Source of the DNA: Azophilus sp965199705
GTDB taxonomy: Bacteria; Pseudomonadota; Gammaproteobacteria; Pseudomonadales; Azotimanducaceae
Direction of reading: 5' to 3'
Length of the DNA: 64,000 bases
NCBI GenBank assembly: GCA_965199705.1
Contig: OZ241359.1
Location: forward strand, 2,728,001 to 2,792,000
This document shows, in pieces, positions 43,475-52,438 of the stretch (position 1 is the stretch's first letter; each line of letters starts with the position of its first letter). The notes under the pieces are model-generated. The model did not search any database. It was not told the DNA's origin and saw only the letters and a list, made by a program, of their open reading frames with translations. Position numbers and translations under genes: made by a program.

Positions 43475-44503
43475 ATGATGCAGGTACTGGTGACCGGCGC
43501 CGGCGGCTACATTGGCGCAGTGCTCGTCCCGATGTTGCTCGCCAGAGGCTACGCCGTGCGCGCCGTGGATCGGTTTTTCTTTGGGCGCGATCGGCTGCCT
43601 GACCATCCTCGACTACAGGCGATCGTCGAGGACACGCGCAAACTGGACTCCGAACATTTCCATGATGTGGACGCCGTCATGGATCTCGCAGCAATATCCA
43701 ACGACCCGTCTGGGGAACGCTTTCAAGAGGCAACTTGGGGCATCAATCGGGATGCCAGAATCCGCACCGCGAGAATCGCACGGCGCAGCGGCGTCAAACG
43801 CTATATCCTGCCCTCATCATGCAGCGTATATGGCTTTCAGGAAGCCGGCGTCACTGCTTCGGAAGCCAGCCCCATCAACCCGCTCACCACCTACGCCAAA
43901 GCCAACGCCGACGCAGAAGCAGGCATACTGCCGCTTGCCAGCGACGGCTTCTGTGTTGTGGCGCTGCGGCAGGCCACCGTTTATGGCCTGTCCCCTCGCA
44001 TGCGTTTCGACCTGGCCATCAACGGCATGACTTACGGCGCGTGGAAAACCGGACGTCTGCCCCTCATGCGCGACGGTAGCCAGTGGCGGCCGATGGTGCA
44101 TGTAACCGACACGGCCCAGGCCCTGATGATGATGCTGGAGGCTGACGCCGACCTTATCAACGGCCGCATCTTCAATGTGGGATCAACCGAGAATACCTAT
44201 CAGATCGGCGCACTCGGCCATCTCGTCGCCGAGGCCGTACCTGGCGAGGTGGAAATCGAGTGGTACGGAGACCCGGACACGCGTAGTTACCGGGTTGCCT
44301 TTGACCGCATCGAGCAACTCGGCTACCGAACCAGACGATGCGCTGCGGACGGCGTGGCGGAGATCATTACGGCCTTGCAGGGCGGCGCATTGGATCGAAC
44401 CCAGGACACCATCACGCTGGACTGGTACTCGGCCCTGTCGCATTGGCACAAGATCATTCGCGCTACCGAACGCTACGGCGGCATGCTGGATATCAATGCA
44501 TGA
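43475..44503 (+). CDS. NAD-dependent nucleotide-sugar epimerase/dehydratase (extended SDR)
   Basis: Start ATG 43,475 (MMQVLVTGAGGYIGAVLVPM), 342 aa. It has the Rossmann GxxGxxG at the N-terminus, VMDLAAISNDPS in place of the usual HLAA segment, ILPSSCSVYGF supplying the Ser, and NPLTTYAKANADAE with the YxxxK catalytic pair. PMVHVTDTAQALMMML and GRIFNVGSTENTYQI are typical of sugar epimerases. It probably makes a nucleotide-sugar precursor for the polysaccharide. The stop overlaps the rfbD-like start by 4 bp (ATGA, 44,500-44,503). The preceding 43,296-43,474 is non-coding and may carry the promoter of the pair. Confidence 0.85.
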   Translation: MMQVLVTGAGGYIGAVLVPMLLARGYAVRAVDRFFFGRDRLPDHPRLQAIVEDTRKLDSEHFHDVDAVMDLAAISNDPSGERFQEATWGINRDARIRTARIARRSGVKRYILPSSCSVYGFQEAGVTASEASPINPLTTYAKANADAEAGILPLASDGFCVVALRQATVYGLSPRMRFDLAINGMTYGAWKTGRLPLMRDGSQWRPMVHVTDTAQALMMMLEADADLINGRIFNVGSTENTYQIGALGHLVAEAVPGEVEIEWYGDPDTRSYRVAFDRIEQLGYRTRRCAADGVAEIITALQGGALDRTQDTITLDWYSALSHWHKIIRATERYGGMLDINA

Positions 44504-45372
44504 AGGTGCTTCTGCTCGGTGGGTCAGGTCAGCTTGGCCAAGACATACTTGCGGCGCATAGCCGATCTGGCGCGACCTTTCAGCTAGCCACTCTTGACCG
44601 CCAGGCTCTCGACCTTTCTGCGTCAGACAAGATAGAAGCATCTCTCGCCGCACAGTCCTTTGATGTCCTCATAAACTGTACCGGCTATCACAAAACCGAC
44701 GAGGCGGAGACCCATGCCGGTCTCGCCTTTGCGGTGAACGGGCACTCGGTGGCGGCGCTTGCGCGGGCTTGCGCGGCGCAGAATGCGCGCCTCATGCATG
44801 TGAGCACTGATTATGTATTCGGCGGCAACCCAGGCCACAGGAACCCGTTCACCGAGTCCTGCCCGACCGCCCCGGTGAATGTCTATGGCGCTTCGAAGGC
44901 ATTTGGCGAAACCCTGGCCGGGCTCGCCCACGATGATGTTGTCATTCTGCGGGTTGCCTCACTGTTCGGTATCGCCGGCGCACGCGCCAAGCAGGGCAAC
45001 TTCGTCGAAACCATGTTGAGGCTCGGCCAGGAACGACGAACCCTGCAGGTGGTAGCGGACCAGACCATGTCGCCCACGGCAACAGCCTGCGTAGCACGCA
45101 CGATTCTAAAGATGGTGGTTGACAACTGTCCTCCGGGCATATGGCACCTGGTCAACACGGGCAACACCACCTGGCATCACTTCGCTCAGGAAGTTTTCCG
45201 CCTCGCCGGCCTCCGGTCGGAAATCATCCCTTGCACCAGTCACGATTACCCGACCCGAGCACGGCGGCCCCTGTACAGTGCACTCGACAATGGCAAGGTA
45301 AGCACGGCATTTGGCAGTATGCCGACATGGCAGGAAGCACTGGCCACTTACATCAAGGCGCGCGACCGCTGA
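44500..45372 (+). CDS. rfbD: dTDP-4-dehydrorhamnose reductase-like enzyme
   Basis: Start ATG 44,500 (MKVLLLGGSGQLGQDILAAH), 290 aa. RmlD features: GxxGQLG at the N-terminus, FDVLINCTGYHKTDEAETHA (the TAYT-x-VDxAE region), MHVSTDYVFGG, VNVYGASKAFGE (YxxxK) and VVADQTMSPTATACVARTI. The final reduction to a dTDP-6-deoxysugar (L-rhamnose in the model pathway) is the expected reaction. TGYHKTDEAE differs from the usual TAYTAVDKAE, so the substrate may not be exactly rhamnose. It overlaps the convergent glycosyltransferase gene by 20 bp at the 3' end. Confidence 0.8.
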   Translation: MKVLLLGGSGQLGQDILAAHSRSGATFQLATLDRQALDLSASDKIEASLAAQSFDVLINCTGYHKTDEAETHAGLAFAVNGHSVAALARACAAQNARLMHVSTDYVFGGNPGHRNPFTESCPTAPVNVYGASKAFGETLAGLAHDDVVILRVASLFGIAGARAKQGNFVETMLRLGQERRTLQVVADQTMSPTATACVARTILKMVVDNCPPGIWHLVNTGNTTWHHFAQEVFRLAGLRSEIIPCTSHDYPTRARRPLYSALDNGKVSTAFGSMPTWQEALATYIKARDR

Positions 45373-48300
45373 TGCCGGACTCGTTCCTTTCGTAAGCGTC
45401 TTCAATCAAGCCGAGGACTTTCGCACTTCTGTCTCGCCAAGAATGAGCCGCGAGCTGGCGCCTCAACGCCTCCGCCCGATGAATGGGTTTGCCTTCAAGA
45501 AGGCTTGATTCTATGTGTTGCACGAACGCTTGCTCACCCTCGCCAACACGCACGAACTCGGCGAAGTCTCCCAGATTGGCGATCGGCGAAGAAACCACGG
45601 GCACGCCAAGCGAAAAATACACATATAGTTTCAGAGGGTTCATATGACGAGTCAGCTCGTTATCAAGATGCGGGATTATGGCGACATCGAAGTGGCGAAT
45701 GTAGCGGAGCGCCTGTGCATAGGGCCGAACGCCGAGAAAATGCACATTGGGAAGGCGTCCAAGTCGCAGTAATTCCCCGCTTTTGTGCGCTGAGCCAATG
45801 AACACGAGACACCATTCTGGACGTGCTCTGGCAATCATTTCGATCAACTGCGCGTCCACTCGATTGATGTCCAGGTTGCCGGCATAGCCAATTATTGGCC
45901 CCTTCAACCGGCGCAAGAAACCCGGCTTCCGCCAGCTTGCCAACTCAGCGTCAGAAAACTGCTCCGCGGCGTTCGTGATCAGGTGGATATTGCTGGCAAA
46001 CGGACGCATCCGCTCCAGGACACTCTCACAGTTCACAAGTGTGAGATGACATCGTTCAAGGGTGTTCTCATAGCTATGGCCGAGGGCTGCTCGATACTTC
46101 GCTCCCACCGGCCAAGCACGCTGATCGTCGATTACGTCTGCAACGACCAGATCCGGTTCCAGCCAAGCCTCGATTTCGGGAAAATCAAAGTTGACCGGAC
46201 ACACCCATAAAAGCGTCCGGCGCTCACCAATTCGGTGGCGCTCACGCAGCCTGCGCAGGCATCGCAACCACCTTGCAGACGCCTGTGCAGGACTGCGCGG
46301 CCATATGTTGACGATGGTGTCGAAACGCACATTGTCGTAATTGCGCAAGCCAAGCTTGCGGGCAATCAATTCGCGCAAGATCAGCCCGGAGTGCGTGCGC
46401 CGCCAGCCCGCGTGCGATTGCAAGGCCTCGCGCCCGGACCGCGCCAGGCTCAGGGGCGCATCAAAGTGCAATATCCGATGGATCCGATCGTGTTTCGCCA
46501 GATACTTCACAAGCATCTCCTGACGGCGACCATATATTCCAGTGTCGTTCTGCTTCCACAGGAAGATGATATCGATCTTGTCATCCACCAGGTGTCTGGA
46601 CCGCCAGGGACGAGGCGCACGAGCCGACTGTGGCGATCTGATGGTTTGCAAGCCTGTGGTTGGCGCGTGTTCCGGCCTCGGGAAGGTGCGCGTCTGCCAG
46701 GCTACGAGATCAGCGTACACGGACGGCACCGGCTTCGGAGTATGCGCCAATTCTTCGATCAAGCCGACCAACTTGGGGCGGATTGCGTTGTAACTAAATT
46801 CCGAGAGGAATGTCGCTCGGCGCTCGGCGGCGCTTTGGCGGTATTGATCGTAGGTGGAGAAGATACGCTCGAACTGGTGCGCAAGTGGCGTTTCGTCAAT
46901 CAGGGTCAACAGACCTCGCTGAGCCAGAGGCAGCAAGGGAGGGGCAGGCGTTGCGACCACCGGAATCCCCATCGCCAGAGCGTCAGTCAGCTTCGCCGGC
47001 ATCTGATACTCCGAGGTGGCCGCCGCCGGGTCCTGCAGAAGACAGATCAGATCGCCAGCCTGCAGAATCCTCGGCAGGCGTGAGAAGGGCACGTCCGGCA
47101 ACAGTATGATTTGATCGGACTCGACCCGGCCAAACAGGCGTTGCACCGCAAGATCAGCAGGTGCGCCGACCACCAGTAGCTTCCAGTCCGGCTGGTCCAC
47201 GGCTTCCAGCATCTCGATCAATCTGGCAATCCCCTTGTGCATGCGCGGCGTACCAGCAAACAAGATCACCCTGTCCTGTTTCGAAAAACCGAGTTCCTGA
47301 CGGACCGACAAACGAGTTTCTTCTGATGGCGCGAAGTCGGCCTCGTCTCGCGCATGCGGCACGACGATGCCCCCGAATCGCGCCTGCAGAACCGTGTTGG
47401 AAACGGTGACTTGATCGACGCCCGCAATGAGGGTTTCGCTGAATCGAGTCCAGATTTCATCATGCGGACACACAAAATCCGGCTCCCGGATTCGGGTCTC
47501 TACTTCTTCGAGGCTTAGCGGCGTCCGAAACTCGAAAAAGCCGAGTTCATAGTCGTCAATGTCCAAGATTATCGGGCGATTACGGTGCAATTTCGCAAGA
47601 ATCGCCAACTCCAGACTGGGCAGTCGGGGCTTCGATACATAGAGGATGTCACCGTCAATCTGCGCCGCTATGTCCTGCATGCGATGAAAATGTTCAGGGA
47701 AACCGGTTCCCGGAAAACACCTCAAGGTCACTCGGCTGCATCCCTGAAGGGGCTTCCAAATGGCGTCTCCGAATCGGGGAAAGTTGGCGCCGATCAGCTC
47801 AATGTCGAACGAATCCCGCAACATATCCGCGAGCAGGTACGCGCGCCCCAGAGGATTGTGGCCAAGATCCCAAGCGATCACACTCACCTTGATGCGCCCC
47901 GCCGTCCCTTTCTCGCTTTCCTGCTCGCCTATCGCCGACGACCGGGATTCCGTAACTGGCGCTCCGGCTCCCTTCTGCCGCGCCTCGGCGACCGACCGCA
48001 AGCCCCGGACCACTCGGCGAAGCCGCCGGGAAACTACGCGCATCGGCGCCGTGACCCGCCAACTCGTGGACGCATGCAACGCCCGAATGATGGCGGCTCG
48101 CTCTGCCAGATCGGCTTTTTGTTTCATCATATCCCTGTCGCGACGGGCAATTTCTGCCTGCCGAAGGCGCACTTGGTCGTTCAATCTCGCAATCTGATCG
48201 GCCCGCTCCTTGGCGCGCGCTTCCAGCCGATCAATTCGACCCGCTTGCTGTTTGAGGGTGGCCGCGCCATTGACAAGCTCGACCTCCGCTCGCTCCTTCT

Positions 48301-49198
48301 GCCGACGCGCCTCGTTGCGTTCCTGACGCAGGTTGAGTAGCGAGGTTTGCGCGGACGCCAGATCCGCCAGACTTTGCCTGGCGCTCGGAGAAAGATCGGT
48401 CGGCCCGATGCCAGTAGGCAGATCGCCTTCGCAAAAGGCGCGCCAAAGTTCGATCTGCGTGGGTGACAAGTGCGGCTTGAGTTCCGCGGTCGCGACCCGC
48501 CGACGATACAGCATCGGGTCAATGAACTGCTTCGCCGCCGCCAGTCCAGGGGCGGTCATCCTTGCGCCATGCTGCTCCGCCAGAGCCACCTGGATATGCC
48601 CCAGAGTGGCGCTGGGCTCCTGAACCAGATCATGATAGGAGACCGGTAGCCTCGGCAGCCCGGCCGACGCTTCGAGCGCATGGAGGTTGTAGGCCTCCCA
48701 GAGCGCCAACGCCGATACAATACTGAATCCATTGCGCAATTGCAGGGATCGGGCAACCTCCATCGGATTACGGTACACGTAGAGACAGACGGGCTTTTTT
48801 ATCTCATCCCGCAACACAGGCAAGAGCAGGCACAGGCGCGGCTCCTTCAATGCCCACAGCGCGTGCTCGTTGAGTCGAGCCACAATGTCGGCAAACCGCC
48901 GACGCCCGGCGCTGACGGCATCATACGGTATGGCCGAGCTCGAGAATCCATGAATCTTCCACCAGTCTGCGCCCGTCGCGTGAAGGAGACCGTCGCACAA
49001 TTGACGCATGTCTCGCCTTTCCCAGAAACCACTTGGATTTTCTGCGTTGGCATCAGTCATCTCGCCCGGACTCCCCGTCCAGGCGCCGCAGAGATTTAGT
49101 GCACCGGTCAGCGCGCTGGTGCCGGATCTGTGCATACCCAAGATCACGAGCCCGGTGGGGCTCGCCACTGGTTGATTCGCGTCACTACCCACCAGCAA
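45353..49198 (-). CDS. Sulfotransferase / coiled coil / double GT4 glycosyltransferase
   Basis: 1,281 aa with a TTG start at 49,198 (an in-frame GTG is 6 bp later); no ATG fits. Modules: sulfotransferase-like (LGMHRSGTSALTGAL, about 18-230), coiled coil (about 285-390, RQERNEARRQKERAEVELV) ending in STSWRVTAPMRVV (the phrase SSWRVTAPLRSI occurs in the giant protein at 17,916), a first GT-B (about 435-830, VILFAGTPRMHKGIARLIEM, LTDALAMGIPVVAT) and a second GT-B (about 865-1,270, IIGYAGNLDINRVDAQLI, KLYVYFSLGVPVVSS). It lies between rfbD and ugd on the opposite strand. It would add at least two sugars to the glycan, and possibly a sulfate. Confidence 0.85.
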   Translation of the reverse strand: MLVGSDANQPVASPTGLVILGMHRSGTSALTGALNLCGAWTGSPGEMTDANAENPSGFWERRDMRQLCDGLLHATGADWWKIHGFSSSAIPYDAVSAGRRRFADIVARLNEHALWALKEPRLCLLLPVLRDEIKKPVCLYVYRNPMEVARSLQLRNGFSIVSALALWEAYNLHALEASAGLPRLPVSYHDLVQEPSATLGHIQVALAEQHGARMTAPGLAAAKQFIDPMLYRRRVATAELKPHLSPTQIELWRAFCEGDLPTGIGPTDLSPSARQSLADLASAQTSLLNLRQERNEARRQKERAEVELVNGAATLKQQAGRIDRLEARAKERADQIARLNDQVRLRQAEIARRDRDMMKQKADLAERAAIIRALHASTSWRVTAPMRVVSRRLRRVVRGLRSVAEARQKGAGAPVTESRSSAIGEQESEKGTAGRIKVSVIAWDLGHNPLGRAYLLADMLRDSFDIELIGANFPRFGDAIWKPLQGCSRVTLRCFPGTGFPEHFHRMQDIAAQIDGDILYVSKPRLPSLELAILAKLHRNRPIILDIDDYELGFFEFRTPLSLEEVETRIREPDFVCPHDEIWTRFSETLIAGVDQVTVSNTVLQARFGGIVVPHARDEADFAPSEETRLSVRQELGFSKQDRVILFAGTPRMHKGIARLIEMLEAVDQPDWKLLVVGAPADLAVQRLFGRVESDQIILLPDVPFSRLPRILQAGDLICLLQDPAAATSEYQMPAKLTDALAMGIPVVATPAPPLLPLAQRGLLTLIDETPLAHQFERIFSTYDQYRQSAAERRATFLSEFSYNAIRPKLVGLIEELAHTPKPVPSVYADLVAWQTRTFPRPEHAPTTGLQTIRSPQSARAPRPWRSRHLVDDKIDIIFLWKQNDTGIYGRRQEMLVKYLAKHDRIHRILHFDAPLSLARSGREALQSHAGWRRTHSGLILRELIARKLGLRNYDNVRFDTIVNIWPRSPAQASARWLRCLRRLRERHRIGERRTLLWVCPVNFDFPEIEAWLEPDLVVADVIDDQRAWPVGAKYRAALGHSYENTLERCHLTLVNCESVLERMRPFASNIHLITNAAEQFSDAELASWRKPGFLRRLKGPIIGYAGNLDINRVDAQLIEMIARARPEWCLVFIGSAHKSGELLRLGRLPNVHFLGVRPYAQALRYIRHFDVAIIPHLDNELTRHMNPLKLYVYFSLGVPVVSSPIANLGDFAEFVRVGEGEQAFVQHIESSLLEGKPIHRAEALRRQLAAHSWRDRSAKVLGLIEDAYERNESGISGRAP

Positions 49199-49204
49199 GC
49201 AAAC

Positions 49205-49486
49205 TCATCTCGAATTCGATCCAGAGTTGTTACTGTCAAACTGGCTCAGCACATCGTCAATCGGCCCGAGAGCCACGAGTCGACCTGCATCAAGCAGTAC
49301 GCCCGTATCGCAGACCCGGCGCAGTAACGGCATGTTGTGAGAAGACAGAACCAGAATGCGCGCAAATCGGACAGCGCGATCGCGATCAGCCGAATCAGAC
49401 GCCTTGGCTCCGACAGCGGAGCGCCTGGCCCGGCCGAGCCCAGCACTCCAGGTCCGGCGGTCGGTTTATGGGCTGTCGCGGACAAG
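49205..49486 (-). pseudogene. Collapsed ABC exporter: permease start joined to ATPase end
   Basis: From TTG 49,486 it encodes SATAHKPTAGPGV ... RLIRLIAIALSDLRA, matching the N-terminus of the permease at 52,435. After a junction at about 49,355-49,366 another frame encodes ARILVLSSHNMPLLRRVC ... GPIDDVLSQFDSN, matching the end of the ATPase at 51,680. About 1.5 kb between them has been deleted. This is the relic of a second, diverged exporter operon. Its TGA (49,205) lies 7 bp before the start of the 1,281-aa gene. Confidence 0.7.
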
Positions 49487-49637
49487 CGAGCCTCCTTGAT
49501 CGATTCGCGCTGCGCGGGCTGGCGCAGGGCGCATACCCTACTACAATAGGACAGGACATGATGTCCAAAACCTTGCAGGTAGCGTGCGCCAGCCATCCGG
49601 CTGCACCCGGCGCCGGGCGCGGCTGCACACCCATCTG

Positions 49638-50978
49638 ATGCGCGTCACCGTCTTCGGCCTCGGCTATGTCGGCCTAGTCACCGGCGCCTGTTTGGCAGAG
49701 ATGGGCAATCGGGTGCTCTGCGTGGATATTGATCGAGATCTTGTGGCGGCACTCCAGGCGGGGCGCATCCCGATTTTCGAGCCGGGTCTGGAAAATCTGG
49801 TGGCGCACAACAAGGCGGTGGGACGCTTGGACTTCACGAGCGACCATGCCGCTGCAGTCGCGCACGGCGAGGTTCTCCTTATCGCCGTGGGCACGCCATC
49901 GCAAGCGGACGGCAGCGCCGACCCGGCGCAGATCTTCGAGGTGGCCGACGCCATTGGTGGCTGCATGTGCGCGGCAAAGATTGTCGTCGTCAAATCGACA
50001 GCACCCGTCGGCACGGCAGCGCGTGTGCGTGAGCACATTCAGGCAGCCCTGAGTCGGCGCAACGAGACGCTGCACTTCGATGTCGCGGTCAACCCCGAGT
50101 TTCTCAAGGAAGGTGCCGCAGTCAATGACTTCATGCGTCCGGACCGCATCATCATCGGCGCGCGGAGTGCAGACACGCGCGCAACGCTTGTGCGTCTATA
50201 TCGGCCGTTCAGCCGCAACCGGGACAAGTTCGTGCACATGGACACAAGCTCCGCCGAGCTCGCCAAATATGCTGCCAACGCCATGCTGGCCGCGCGCATC
50301 AGCCTGATGAACGAATTGGCCAATCTGGCGGAACGGCTCGGCGCCGACATAGACGCCGTGCGTCTTGGCATCGGCCGAGACCCGCGCATCGGCCCGGACT
50401 TCCTCTACGCTGGCGCTGGCTTTGGCGGCGCCTGCTTCCCCAAGGATCTGAAAGCGCTGATCCACACGGCTGAGCAGGTGGGCGTGGACGCCCGTGTCTT
50501 GCGTGCCGTCGAGGCGGTCAATCAGGCGCAGCGACAGATATTGCCCGCAAAGCTGCGAGCGCACTACGATGGCGCACTCACCGGCAAGACCATCGCTTTG
50601 TGGGGATTGGCTTTCAAGCCTAGCACCGACGACATGCGCGAGGCGCCGAGCCGCGCGGTCATTGATGCCGTGCTCACGGATGGCGGGCGGATTCGCGCCT
50701 ATGATCCGGCGGCCGGCCAGGCGGCGCGGAACCTGTACGGTGAGCGGATCGAAATTTGCGCAAACCGGGATGCCGCAGTGGACGATGCGGACGGGCTGGT
50801 CGTCATCACCGAGTGGAACGAGTTTCGCAGCCCGGACTTTGGCGATCTGTACCGGCGCCTGCGCGAGCCGGCGATATTCGACGGACGCAATCTGTACGAT
50901 CCAGAGCGCTTGGCGGCCTTGGGCTTCGCGTACTATCCCATCGGCCGCCCGATCGGCGGATTTCGGGGTAGCGCCTGA
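49638..50978 (+). CDS. ugd: UDP-glucose 6-dehydrogenase
   Basis: Start ATG 49,638 (MRVTVFGLGYVGLVTGACLA), 446 aa, the usual length. N-terminal NAD-binding GLGYVG, then VVVKSTAPVGTA (STxxPGT region), NPEFLKEGAAVNDFMRPDRI (catalytic Glu and Lys region), KYAANAMLAARISLMNEL and GFGGACFPKDLKAL with the catalytic Cys. A C-terminal domain follows (LWGLAFKPSTDDMREAPS). It oxidises UDP-glucose to UDP-glucuronate in the cytosol, supplying an acidic sugar for the polysaccharide. It is on the plus strand between minus-strand blocks and probably has its own promoter in 49,490-49,637. Confidence 0.92.
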   Translation: MRVTVFGLGYVGLVTGACLAEMGNRVLCVDIDRDLVAALQAGRIPIFEPGLENLVAHNKAVGRLDFTSDHAAAVAHGEVLLIAVGTPSQADGSADPAQIFEVADAIGGCMCAAKIVVVKSTAPVGTAARVREHIQAALSRRNETLHFDVAVNPEFLKEGAAVNDFMRPDRIIIGARSADTRATLVRLYRPFSRNRDKFVHMDTSSAELAKYAANAMLAARISLMNELANLAERLGADIDAVRLGIGRDPRIGPDFLYAGAGFGGACFPKDLKALIHTAEQVGVDARVLRAVEAVNQAQRQILPAKLRAHYDGALTGKTIALWGLAFKPSTDDMREAPSRAVIDAVLTDGGRIRAYDPAAGQAARNLYGERIEICANRDAAVDDADGLVVITEWNEFRSPDFGDLYRRLREPAIFDGRNLYDPERLAALGFAYYPIGRPIGGFRGSA

Positions 50979-50999
50979 AACTGCCGGACAGCAGGATTC

Positions 51000-51200
51000 T
51001 CACCACAAGCGCCAGCCATAACGAGAAAAGTAGCGAGTCGCGGACCGAAAAAAGTAGAGCCTGCGCCGCCAACCACGCTGCGCGGTCTTGCCCCCGAGGT
51101 GGCAAATGCACGCATGCGGCAACTCCAGAATCCGGCCCTCGCCGGCCAGGCGACGACAGAGGTCGAAGTCGTCAAAGTACAGGAAGCGCCACCGTCCCCT
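51000..51200 (-). pseudogene. GT2 glycosyltransferase, C-terminal fragment
   Basis: It encodes LYFDDFDLCRRLAGEGRIL ... RYFSRYGWRLW, matching the last ~65 residues of the GT2 gene at 53,425 (LYFDDFDLCRRLAAQGRIQ ... YFAHYGWRLW). It is joined at about 51,195-51,205 to an rfbB fragment in another frame. Non-functional. Confidence 0.75.
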
Positions 51201-51501
51201 GAACATTGGTGGTAACGAATTCCATGGGGGCCTCTATGGAACGATCCACGTGCGATTCAGCCGCAAGATGGATAACGGCATCCGGCCTGGCGTCTGCCAG
51301 TACGCTGGCAACGGCCTCGCGATCACGGATATCCGCCTGCCGAAACTGGTGATTGGGCGCGGTGAGAGCGGCGCCAAGCGATTCCAGATGACCAGCGTAG
51401 GTCAGCGAATCGAGCGTCACCACTGATTCGCCGGCGGCCACCAGCCGACGCACCAGGCAGGAGCCGATGAACCCAGCGCCACCGGTCACGAGAAACTTCA
51501 C
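51195..51501 (-). pseudogene. rfbB: dTDP-glucose 4,6-dehydratase, N-terminal fragment
   Basis: MKFLVTGGAGFIGSCLVRRL, LDSLTYAGHLESL, AVIHLAAESHVDRSIEAP and EFVTTNVQGT are RmlB/RfbB features. Only ~100 of the usual ~350 residues remain before the join to the GT2 fragment. If the rest exists nowhere else in the genome, the rfbD at 44,500 would lack its precursor enzyme. Confidence 0.8.
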
Positions 51502-51679
51502 GGCTTCATGTCCGGGCTAGGAGCCTGCGCCGTAGGAAGTCGCAAAAGCGAAAATTTGATTTCGCCGCCCCTTTGGACGGGCGATTGAGGAGAATATCCG
51601 GCCATATTTGACGAAATCGAACGTTCAAAGGGGCGAGTGAAAGCGGACTTGCAGCCGTGAATTCCTGCGGCGCAGGCTC

Positions 51680-52438
51680 CTAGGAAAGTTCGCTCTCGAA
51701 CCGGGCCACCACATCGTGAATGGGGCCGCAAGCAACCACCTCGCCAGCGTGCAACAGTACGCCCTTGTCACATACCCGGCTCAAGAGTTGAAGATTCTGA
51801 GAAGCAAGAACAAAAATACCAGCGCGTTCAACGAGATCCAGCAATCGCTGGCGCGCCTTGACGGCAAACGCCGGATCGCCAACGCCGAGCCATTCGTCCA
51901 GAAGCAGTATATCCGGGTCAATGGAGGTGCATATAGCGAAGCCGAGACGCATGCGCATCCCGGCTGACCAAGCCTGTATCGGCATTGCCAGATAGTCGCC
52001 AAGTTCGCAAAATTCGGCCACTTCTTCAACGCGCTGCCGCGCCTCGGCATGGCTGAGTCCGAGAAGCATGGCGCGCGCCATGATGTTCTCGTAGCCGGTT
52101 GCCGAAGGGTCCATTCCCAAGGACACGTCGAGCAAGGCAGCAACACGGCCGCGCCGCCAGGCGCGCCCATGAGTCGGCATATAGGCGCCCGCCAGCACCC
52201 GCAGCAGCGTGGTCTTGCCGGCGCCATTGCGTCCCATGAGTCCGATCCGGTCGCCATGCCCAAACGCCAGGCTCACGTCATGCAAGGCGCGCACGATCAG
52301 CCCGCGGCCGCTCGCGCGACCGATGCGCCCGCCAGTGCCCTGGTGCAACAGGCGGTTCTTGAGCGAGCGGGCGGCAGCGTCCAGCACCGGAATCTGCACG
52401 CTGACAGATTCCACGCCAAGAGAGACGGACTGGCTCAT
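51680..52438 (-). CDS. Polysaccharide ABC transporter ATP-binding protein (Wzt/KpsT type)
   Basis: Start ATG 52,438 (MSQSVSLGVESVSVQIPV), 252 aa. Walker A GRNGAGKTTLL, signature-like WSAGMRMRLGFAI and Walker B DILLLDEWLGVGD are all typical of the polysaccharide-export ABC2 subfamily. Q-loop and H-loop regions are present, although the switch His appears as Gln in VLASQNLQLLS (relatives have SHN), so hydrolysis may be altered. It lacks a long C-terminal carbohydrate-binding domain, so it would export without reading a chain-end tag. The start overlaps the permease stop (ATGA). It energises export of a lipid-linked polysaccharide across the inner membrane. Confidence 0.88.
   Translation of the reverse strand: MSQSVSLGVESVSVQIPVLDAAARSLKNRLLHQGTGGRIGRASGRGLIVRALHDVSLAFGHGDRIGLMGRNGAGKTTLLRVLAGAYMPTHGRAWRRGRVAALLDVSLGMDPSATGYENIMARAMLLGLSHAEARQRVEEVAEFCELGDYLAMPIQAWSAGMRMRLGFAICTSIDPDILLLDEWLGVGDPAFAVKARQRLLDLVERAGIFVLASQNLQLLSRVCDKGVLLHAGEVVACGPIHDVVARFESELS

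Noticed and set aside
51540..51660. Possible regulatory RNA in the gap after rfbB debris
   Set aside because: The segment contains CCCCTTTGGACGGGCG and AAAGGGGCG, which could pair weakly, but there is no clear terminator, promoter or known motif.
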